Source: Strobilurus pachycystidiatus
Lineage: Eukaryota; Basidiomycota; Agaricomycetes; Agaricales; Physalacriaceae
Reading direction: 5' to 3'
Assembly: GCA_019915135.1 (NCBI GenBank)
Contig: JAHLMK010000017.1
Span: forward strand, 62,001 to 126,000
Length of the DNA: 64,000 nucleotides
Shown here: positions 56,046 through 64,000 of the stretch, one piece after another
Position numbering within the stretch: position 1 is the first letter of the stretch
Layout: each line of letters begins with the position of its first letter
Made by a program: the position numbers and the translations under genes
Notes under the pieces: generated by a model
The model's database searches: none
Seen by the model: the letters and a program-made list of their open reading frames with translations, nothing else
What the model was told of the DNA's origin: nothing

Positions 56046-58545
56046 ATGCGTGGCGGTGGAACTCACCGTGATGGCTCTGACCAAGGGCGGAATGTCCGGA
56101 GGGGTATGTGCCTCGCAATCGCTCGGATTATTCACTTACCTATCTATATTGCAGGCCCCGAAAATCCCCAAAATTCCTCTATACGCTACCAGCCACACAA
56201 TAGCCACTTTAATCCCCCCACCCCACAATATGCACACGGGCAGCCGTTCGCCGGTTCTTACAATGCACCAGTTCAGATACCGGCACACTCACAATTCCCG
56301 TTCATCCACGGGTATGATAGCACAGTGATGCCTGGTTACCAATATGCGTCGCTGTACCAGAGCCCGCCGCCCGCGGAAAGTGGTTCTCAATTTCCTGTCA
56401 TCTACAATACATCGCCGCAGCCTGGAGTCTCCCCACAACCTCCCCAGCCACCTGCCAGTCCTGCTCACTTCCAAATGATGCGTTATTCCAACTCACCGTC
56501 ATCTGGTCCTCAGTATCCATTTTCACCGCAAACCTATCCGCATTCATATCCTACGTCGCCCGTGTATCCTACACAGTATGGCTATGGACCTCCAGGCGGA
56601 AATTACTCCCACCCGGCTCCTGATATGGAAAGTCCTGTGCCATGGTGGTACGTTCAACCACCTGCATCGCCTCAGCCCTACGATGGTTCTTCGTCTCCCT
56701 TCCGAGGACTGTATCCGGCCGGATATCCTCCATCTACAGCCGGAACGGAATCGTTTTCCTCGCGGCGTTCTCCGTCGTCCTCCAGTCCGTTTCCCCGGAC
56801 GCTATCTGCTTCTGGTCACCTGGCACCAGATACCACTCCATCATCGGTGTCTTCTGGTGGGCAAGAGGCTGTTTCACCCAGTCCAGGAAAGTCGCATCAA
56901 GAAAGGCCACTTGTTCGCCGCCCATATCACCCCAACCCCCCTTCACATCGTTCGGAATGGGTAATGTGGGTTGGCAACGTTCCAAACGATGCTACCCATG
57001 ACGAGCTGTGGCGTTTTTTCAACAAGAGTGACGGGTCTACTCCATCGGGCGTGATGTCGATTTTTCTCATATCTCGCTCAAGCTGTGCGTTCGTCAACTA
57101 CGAAAATGCCGAGAGTCTTTCCAAATCCATCGCTCAATTCAATGGCCTCCCCCTACGTAGTAACGACGTTCGGTGTCCTCGGCTTGTCTGCCGCGTCAGG
57201 CAGAAGGATGACGATCTAAAGGCTGGGGTAGGTGGGCAGCGTGGAATGGGCATGCACATGCGATGGGTGAAACAACAGGGGAAAGGGAAACATCCTGAAC
57301 AAGAAACCGTGGCGGCCGATCCGCCTACCTCATCATCAACCAGCTCGTCGAAACCTTCTGTGGTAGCGAGCGAGGTTGAAGGCCCCAATCGGCCTGCTCC
57401 GCAGTCGAGTGGCTCAGGATCGTTTGGCTCGACAACCTCTAGTATCCTCACGATGTACTTTCCGAAGCGTTACTTCATCCTGAAGTCCTTGACACAGGTG
57501 CGAGATAGTATCTGAACATCAGTGCTAAACATCTAATTTAAAAATACAGTTCGATTTGGACCTCAGCGTCCAAAAGGGCGTCTGGGCCACGCAAAAGCAC
57601 AACGAAGGAATTCTTGATCAGGCCTATCGCACCAGCAAAGAGGTTTTCCTTATTTTCGGTGTCAACAAAAGCGGCGAGTTCTATGGATTCGCGAAGTAAG
57701 CAGCGTAATCTTTATCCACTTTTCCTTGATCAGCTAAGATGCTTTTAAGAATGGCTGGGCCCATCCAACAGGGTGAACGTAAAGTGTCTTGGGCCTCGCG
57801 AGCTGACTCGTCCTCTACAAACGTGTCGCCTGTTACTGGTCGCGGTCCTGTTCAAAGCGACACTATACTAGAGGAGCCCTCTTCTGGTGCAAAACCTTAC
57901 TTCCCGACCGAGCACCGACTGGTCGAAGAATCGCCCCAGCCGCTTTCGACCCCGGAACAGCGCGTCTTAGGTGAAAAATCGAGGATGCATGTCAATTCGG
58001 CTCCTCCTGAGACGATACGCGGACACGACAAAATCAGTGCTCAATCACCATCGATCCGACACAGTCTGGATGTGCGCCCCTTCAAGGCCGATACTATGTC
58101 TTCCAAGGCCCAATCAGTCGCTGAATCATTAGAAGTGACGCCGGAGGAAGACTTCCATCTGGACGAGAAGGCTCCTCTTAGGGCCATCAAGAACCCGAGC
58201 GAAGAGGACCTCCAGCCTCCCGAGGAAGAAGGCGGGCAGGAGCAAATGGAGGGGAAGGGCACCACCGGTAGAATGGATGGGGACGCCTGGGGGGAATCGT
58301 TTCCGGTGGAGTGGATTTGTACTGACCGATTACCCTTCTTCCGGACGCGACACCTTCGCAACCCGTGGAACAAGGATAGAGAGGTCAAAGTGTCGAGGGA
58401 TGGCACGGAGCTGGAACCAGGAGTTGGACAACAGCTGCTTGACGAGTGGCAGAAGCTTGCAGAGCCGGCGTCAAGATCGGCTCAAGGGCCAACAAACAAA
58501 AGTCCCACTGGGAGGAGAAAGATTCCTACGACTTTACGATCATGA
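56046..58545 (+). CDS. RRM-YTH RNA-binding protein (probable m6A reader)
   Basis: The long N-terminus is Pro/Ser/Tyr/Gln-rich. It is followed by an RRM (MWVGNVPNDATHDELWRFF as RNP2, SRSSCAFVNYENAESL as RNP1). Then comes the YTH domain: YFILKSLTQ, FDLDLSVQKGVWATQKHNEGILDQAY, VFLIFGVNKSGEFYGFAKM and, after about 180 residues of disordered insert, FPVEWICTDRLPFFRTRHLRNPWN. The aromatic-cage tryptophans (GVWAT and VEWIC) and the KSGEFYGFAKM loop are present. YTH domains bind N6-methyladenosine in RNA, so a role in meiotic or developmental mRNA control is inferred. The first intron (GTATGT...TTGCAG, 51 nt) keeps the frame if not removed. Exact 5' exons before 56046 are unknown. Confidence 0.9.
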
Positions 58546-58841
58546 TGCATGTCGATCACTCTTTCGGACTTTGTAGCAACGTTTAACAAACTCAATGTGG
58601 CCAAAATCTGACATGGACAGTAGTTAGCATACACGAAATACACTTCTTCATCCATCAGACGTGCCGTTCAATTTTTTCATTCAAAATCATTAGAACCAAT
58701 CATGTAACCAATACAAATGTGTAATGCTGCTGAGTATGAGTGTGTATATGCGAGTACAAATGAAGTGCAGGAGAAAGTCATCAGGCATGAAAACCGAAAA
58801 TATTGATACAAAATGATGAAATGAATGTTGTGCTTCCGGCA
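58546..58841 (-). other. Convergent gap, YTH gene and ABC transporter
   Basis: About 300 AT-rich nt between two convergent stops, probably both 3' UTRs. No gene is seen. Confidence 0.45.
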
Positions 58842-61800
58842 TCATTCGCCAACGATACCGCCACCACTGACAAGAGACGCGAACACACCCTTGCGCTCCA
58901 TTAGATAATGGAAGTTGCCTTGCTCGACAATCCTGCCATCATCGACGACGAGGATGCGGTCGCAGGTCTGCATGACAGGGAGTTTATGGGTCACCATGAC
59001 GGTGGTGCGACCAACTTTGGCGTGCCGGATGGTTTCGAGGACGGCAGCTTGATTGGCTGGATCCAGAGCAGAGGTGCATTCGTCGAGGATGAGGATCTTC
59101 GAAGGACGGGCAAGGGCACGAGCGATTTGTAATCGCTGGGCCTGACCTCCTGAGATCAGTGAAGCATTCTCGCCGACCATGGTCTCGTAGCCGTTGGGAA
59201 GCGACATGATGAAGTCGTGTACATGCGCTGACTTGGCAGCGACATGTATATCCTGCTCGCTCAGCGAGAGGTTTCCGTAGGCGATGTTTTCAGCAACGGT
59301 GGCGTCGAAAAGGTTGGGGTTTTGGCTGACGACAGAAACGTTGTTGCGAAGATGCGTAACGTCGGTGGCACGAAGCTCGTTTAGTCCCATCCAGATGGTG
59401 CCAGACGTAGGCTCGTACAAGCGCTGCAGAAGAGCAGCAATGGTAGATTTGCCACAACCCGAAGCCCCAACGATGGCGACGCATTCACCTTCGCGGATGT
59501 CGAGGTTCAAACTGCGGAGGACGGGAACGTCTGGTCGTTCGGGATAGCAGAAGTCAACGTTCCGGAATGTAACGTTGCCGTCGATTTCAGGTCTCATGAT
59601 TCCGCGAGACTCGTCGGTCTTGGTAGACAGGTTGAGGAGGTTGTGGAAATCCCGGGTGGCGTTCGTGGCTTTAGATATCTTTTCGGCTAATGTTGTTGTT
59701 AATCGAGAATATCTAAACGATGATAGGCAGGAAGACTCACTGAACGCCATCAACTGAGAGCCTATTGAAACGGTGAAGACGACCATGTTCAATACCTCCA
59801 ACAATTGGAGATAATCGTATGTTCCGTTGGCCATTAGAACGGCCCCGACATAGAACAGTAATGCCTCGGCCAGATAGATAAGTCCGCTAGACAGTCCCAG
59901 GGTGCAGCCCTCGACAAAGGCGCCTTTGATACCGGTACTAAGAGCTCGCTCGGAGGCAGAGTCGAAGTTTTGCCGGAAGACAGGTTCGAAAGACATCGAA
60001 CGAATTCCTCGAATGTTTGTGATTGCCTGCGAAACGTTCAGTCCATATGTCGATTCACTAAAGGGAAGTGACGAACCTCGTAGTATCCCTTCGCGACATC
60101 CTCACGCGCACGTTTATTGCGAAGGTCACAATCTGCAACCCATCTTGCCTGGAGAGCCATCGCGCCAGCGAATATTGGCCCAATGGCAAGACCAGCGAGC
60201 GTCAACTGCCACCCCCTCACCATCGCCCATATCAAGCCCAACGCAAACATCGCGGTGACGACAACAAATTGACCAAGGACAACAGCAATCAAGTTTCTGG
60301 CGTCATCGCCATCCTTCATGAGAATCTGCACCATCCTGGGAGCGCTGTTCTCCGACTTGTCGAACCACTTCTTGTCCTGAGCCAAAACCTTGTCGAAGGT
60401 AGCGCGACGAATTTTGGTAATCCACATCATCGCCGAAGTCTCCATGATGCAGTACTTGCTCGCCATGAGGATGCCATCGAGCGCAGCAATACTGAGAATG
60501 ATACCGCCGAATTTGTTGATGGCGGAAGTGTTTTTGGCTCCCTGAGAAACTTCGAGGAAGAGACGCGATAGAACGAAGGAGAAGATGGGAGTGATGGCCC
60601 CACTAAGGAGACAGAGGAAGAGACCGAAGAAAATGAGCGGCTTGTTGGGAAGGTGGGGATACACTTCGCGCAGAAGTCCAGTCAGCGCGACTTGTTGGAT
60701 TGAGATGTGCTTGAGGATCGCGACTCCGGGCGATTGAGAGGTGGAGGATAATATTCACTCTTCCGCATCTTCTCCTCGAGCGAAGAATCAGAAGAGCGCT
60801 TCACTTCATCAATGGTCGCTCGAGGGCGCTTGACGCGCTGTGAGGAGCGGCGCTTGGCTGAACGCGTGGTGGGTCCCATGATTGAGTAAGTCAGCGAAGT
60901 GGTACCCTCCATCGAGAATGTCGGGGATGTTGGAGTCATCTGGAGACTGTATCTCCGGGTGTGGGTAGTGAGAGTAGTCGTAGGCGTGGCAGGAATGATA
61001 CTGATGCTGGAGGGTCGACGGCGGCGGACTGTAGGCGAGACAGAAGACGGGAAGTTCTCCAAGGGAATGAACCGGCTGACGCGCTGAGATTCGCGGTTTA
61101 CAGTGATAGCAGCCCGTGGCGCGGCAGCCTTGGTGAGATCGGCGACGGCATCGAACATCCAATTCCCGAGAACGGCGCTGCCGTGCAGTGTAGGCATCAA
61201 GGTATGCCGCATAGTGCTCACGGCCTCCTCGGAGTTGTCGTCGACATCGTCGATAGGGCTGCTTCGGTCTTCCGCCTCAATATGTTTGACTGCCAGACCA
61301 GTTGAGCCCTGGGTATCCATCATCTCGCGGAATTCGCCACCGGCCTGTTCGAGATCAGCACGGTAGCCCTGTTCGACCACAGTGCCCGACCGAAGGACAT
61401 AAACAAAGTCCTTGGATGTGATCTGCGATAAATCGTGGGTAATCACGATGGTAGTTTTGTTGTTCCGCCATCGTTTGATACCTTCGAAGACCAAGACGCG
61501 GGAGGTGGGGTCAAGGGCGGATGTAGCTTCATCTAGAGAGAGAATATCAGCAATTGAGCTTGAGAAATGAGCGTTCCCCATACCGAGAATCAGCACAGAC
61601 GGGTTCCTCAGATAGGCACGAGCTATAGCTAGACGCTGCTTCTGCCCACCACTAAGATTCGCACCACCGTTTCCGAGCTTCGTGTCGTACCCATCAGGAA
61701 GGTCTCGAATGAAGTCGTGAATGAGGGCTGCTCTACAAGCCTCCTCCACCTCGAGACGAGTAACACTTTGTGTAGTCCTCGTTTCAGAGCCAGCCAGTCC

Positions 61801-63503
61801 CATGGCGACATTGTCGTGGACACTCATGTCGAAAAGGATGCAGGTCTGAGATACAACGGAGATGTGTTTCTTTGTCCACTCTTCGTCGAGAAAGGCAATG
61901 TCCTGATCGTCCAACTCCACTTCGCCAGCCTGGGGCTTGTAGAGACGAAGCAAGAGGAGCGCGATGGTTGATTTGCCAGAACCGGAGCCACCGACGATGA
62001 AAGTGGTTTCAGAGGCGGGGAGATAGATGGAGACGTCATTAAGAACGGGCATTGTGGGACGGGAAGGGTAGGCGAAGGAGAGGTTGTGGAGAGCAATCTC
62101 ACCGTGGCACTTCGAAGGAATGACACCTCGAAGATGATGAGAGCGATGAACACGGGCGCGGAATGCAGACAGACGTGAGGCCGAACTGGTAGGGAAGTCA
62201 GGTGTGTGAGAGCCAGTCCCTTCCACCTGGGAGTCAGCGAGGGTCAGCAAGGCGACCATTGCAAATTTGCCTCTGGTCAATGTGACAAACTGAGGAATGC
62301 ACATCTGGAGGTTGCTTGTGGCGATCAAGCAGGCCCAAAACACTGCCATGACGTCTCCGGGTTCGAGACGCCCTTGCTTGACCAAGGTCGAACCGAACCA
62401 AAATGCCTGGACGAACATAGACATCATGACAAACTGCGAGAGCCCGGATGTGACTCCCCATATAGTGACGATGCCTCTGTCAATGACGCGAAGGCGATTG
62501 AAAATCGTGTCGAGAGCAGAGGCTTCATGGGTTGACGCGTTGAACGCCTTGACGGTGGTGATGGCGGAAACGGCACGGTCAATGAGAGTTCCTGCCACGG
62601 ATGTCTGTGTCCGTTCAGCAGCAAGCAGCGGACCGACAGTTCCCTGGGAGATGTCTGGACGATCATGAGAGCGGGGACGGAGGCGAGGATGACAAGCGTC
62701 AGAGCCCAAGAGCTCGAGAACGCCAGTCCCAGGCATGTGATACAGGTTGCCAAGTATTGTATGAGTCGGCCAGAGGCCAGTGAGGAAGCCATACGGACTT
62801 CATCAGTCTCTCTATCAAAAGTTAGAACATACCAAGTTTTTGGTATTTCGATGAGAACACACCTTGAAAACTTTGCCATGAGACCACCGGCGCCGACTGG
62901 ACCATCGCTGTCCTCGTCGACGGTCTGCACATTTCCTTCAGCGCCCATCTTGGTATCGAACCAGTCCATGTCCTTGGCCGTAACAGCAGCGTAGACGTAT
63001 TTCCGAAGGTTCAGAACATTGTGTTCGCCAGTCGAGATCCATAAGCCAGAGTTTAAGCTTCCCATGGCTATCGAGCCAATCGCTAGACCAAGCAGCTCAA
63101 TGGAACCAATGCCAACGTCATGCAGAATGGCTTTCTTGTCGGCATCGGTTCCCTGAGAGTTGGAAAAGGTAGCGAATGCGTTGAAAACTTGGCCGATAGC
63201 CACTGTCATGAATGGCGCTATGCCACCCGATATGAGCGATGACAGAATGGCGGGGACGAGGAGGCAGAAACGACGGCGCGGTGCAATGAGGGAGAATAAG
63301 AGACGGAGTGATGGCGCGGGAGGTTGTTTGTGGGGAAGATGCGTAGCGGAGGGGAGTTGTGCGTGTTTGTATTCGTATGAGATTTCGTGATTGTCGTGCT
63401 TTACGTCGTCGTCAGAGTAGAGCGACGCCGGGGGTGAGTTGTCGAGCTCATAAGCCAGCTCATGGGACGCGACGGTGTCGACTGTGAGCGACGGGCGACG
63501 CAT
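58842..63503 (-). CDS. STE6: Full-size ABCB-type ABC transporter, Ste6/a-factor-exporter-like
   Basis: Start MRRPSLTVDTVASHELAYELD (the frame continues upstream from a non-ATG codon, so 63503 is used). TMD1 has LLVPAILSSLISGGIAPFMTVAIGQ and LATCITCLGLAFSSSWALTLV. NBD1 has GSGSGKSTIALLLLRLY (Walker A), LSGGQKQRLAIARA and LDEATSALD. A basic linker follows. TMD2 begins LIFFGLFLCLLSGAITPIFS, and NBD2 has VGASGCGKSTIAALLQRLY, LISGGQAQRLQIARALA and ILDECTSALD. Such exporters pump lipids, drugs or the farnesylated mating pheromone; the Ste6 label rests on overall architecture only. A 1-nt frame break lies in TMD1 (near 62656) where VPALMIVQ must join DISQGTVGPL. A 69-nt phase-1 intron explains the break between NBD1 and TMD2. 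Confidence 0.85.
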
Positions 63504-63797
63504 TGGAGGGTGGTGGGAGGAGAGCAAGGTGCGACGCCCTGCATTCTACGATTTCTTTTGTTGTGTGCATTGCTGGGGAGGACAATGAGCGTTTGACGTC
63601 AGGTAACAATAGGACGAAAGACAATAAACTTTCCGCTTTGGGCCGAGGTCAAGTCTCATTCATCGATCATTGTGCGACTAATACCCCCGCATAAGTATGT
63701 GCCTTACCGCTCTCTCCATCTTACTGGTCGCGTTTGTCTCTCCATTCAGTGCATCCACGAGTGTTTTCTTGATTTTCGCACGTAAAAATACGTTATC
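63504..63797 (-). other. Upstream region of the ABC transporter
   Basis: About 300 nt of promoter and leader. No gene of its own is seen. Confidence 0.4.
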
Positions 63798-64000
63798 ATG
63801 GCAGTCTTGAATTCTGCCATTGCCTTGGAGGCCTTGAGGCGCAACCTGGTGCTGCAGGACGGTCCATCGAACTTTGGATTGGTCATGGGAGGGTCAAGAC
63901 CCCCATACAGATGCATACGGTATGCATGGCAGTGACTCATTGTTACCGAATCTGGTAGGCCGTCCACTGAACTGAATGGTCATCAACGGTTCACGCAATT
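63798..64000 (+). CDS. Possible 5' exons of a plus-strand gene cut by the window edge
   Basis: An ATG at 63798 opens MAVLNSAIALEALRRNLVLQ, continuing DGPSNFGLVMGGSRPPYRC. A possible GTATGC...GGTAG intron of 39 nt near 63921-63959 then keeps the frame open to the end of the window (PSTELNGHQRF). No domain can be named. It could also be non-coding. Confidence 0.25.

Noticed and set aside
60650..60760. Second frameshift in the ABC transporter, between NBD1 and TMD2
   Set aside because: A 69-nt phase-1 intron (GTGAAT...CAACAAG) restores the frame to IALTGLLREV, so no frameshift is needed.
1..64000. CRISPR arrays, tRNA or rRNA genes, bacterial operon features
   Set aside because: None seen; the sequence is eukaryotic, with introns and no Shine-Dalgarno-driven gene clusters. 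The iteron arrays at 36803 and 54370 are transposon-internal, not CRISPR.

Overview
The window is a gene-dense piece of a filamentous basidiomycete genome, most likely an Agaricomycete. The evidence is intron-dense genes on both strands with introns mostly about 49-56 nt long. The gene content also fits: a CBM1-linked GH5 mannanase, a membrane-anchored GtaA-type glutaminase, a fungal P450, an Hda1-type deacetylase with an Arb2 tail, and a DASH subunit. I saw no tRNA, rRNA or CRISPR. CDS coordinates run from start to stop codon and include introns. Exon joins were worked out by eye from splice sites, reading phase and family similarity.

Layout. 1-463: decayed 3' end of a hybrid histidine kinase receiver domain. 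933-4071 (+): WW-MyTH4-RhoGAP protein. 4332-5483 (-): Mtf2-like mitochondrial protein. 5948-6693 (-): coiled-coil protein. 6791-9113 (-): cytochrome P450. 9662-12465 (-): Hda1 deacetylase, divergent from eIF2 alpha (12663-14002, +). 14252-14591 (+): DMAC1-like small membrane protein. 14656-17430 (-): enoyl-CoA hydratase and two YCII paralogues. 17930-21385 (-): glutaminase. 22236-23234 (+): BTB protein. 23645-26100 (+): CNNM/Mam3 transporter. 26604-28632 (+): UV-damage endonuclease. 29333-29967 (+): MED21. 30008-32448 (-): acyl-CoA synthetase. 33084-36253 (-): ankyrin protein. 38093-39511 (+): mitochondrial TsaD/Qri7. 40252-42320 (+): mannanase. 42983-43668 (+): ISA2. 43867-44943 (-): Rho GTPase. 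45349-46375 (-): HOP2, divergent from DAD2 (46487-46968, +). 47021-50163 (-): SCYL/Cex1 pseudokinase. 50500-54288 (+): MED14. 56046-58545 (+): RRM-YTH RNA reader. 58842-63503 (-): Ste6-like ABC exporter.

Most genes are single-copy housekeeping genes with no common pathway. Local themes are mitochondrial function (Mtf2-like, DMAC1-like, ECHS1, Qri7, ISA2), transcription and chromatin (HDA1, MED21, MED14), and chromosome segregation and meiosis (HOP2/DAD2). The least ordinary signal is in intergenic DNA. Two short non-autonomous transposons (36803-37245 and 54370-54751) have perfect 8-bp target-site duplications and AGG...CCT termini. Both carry arrays of a similar internal motif that looks like a repeated protein-binding site. 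Other oddities are a 7-nt microexon in the Rho GTPase effector loop, several inferred GC-AG introns, and two 1-nt reading-frame breaks.
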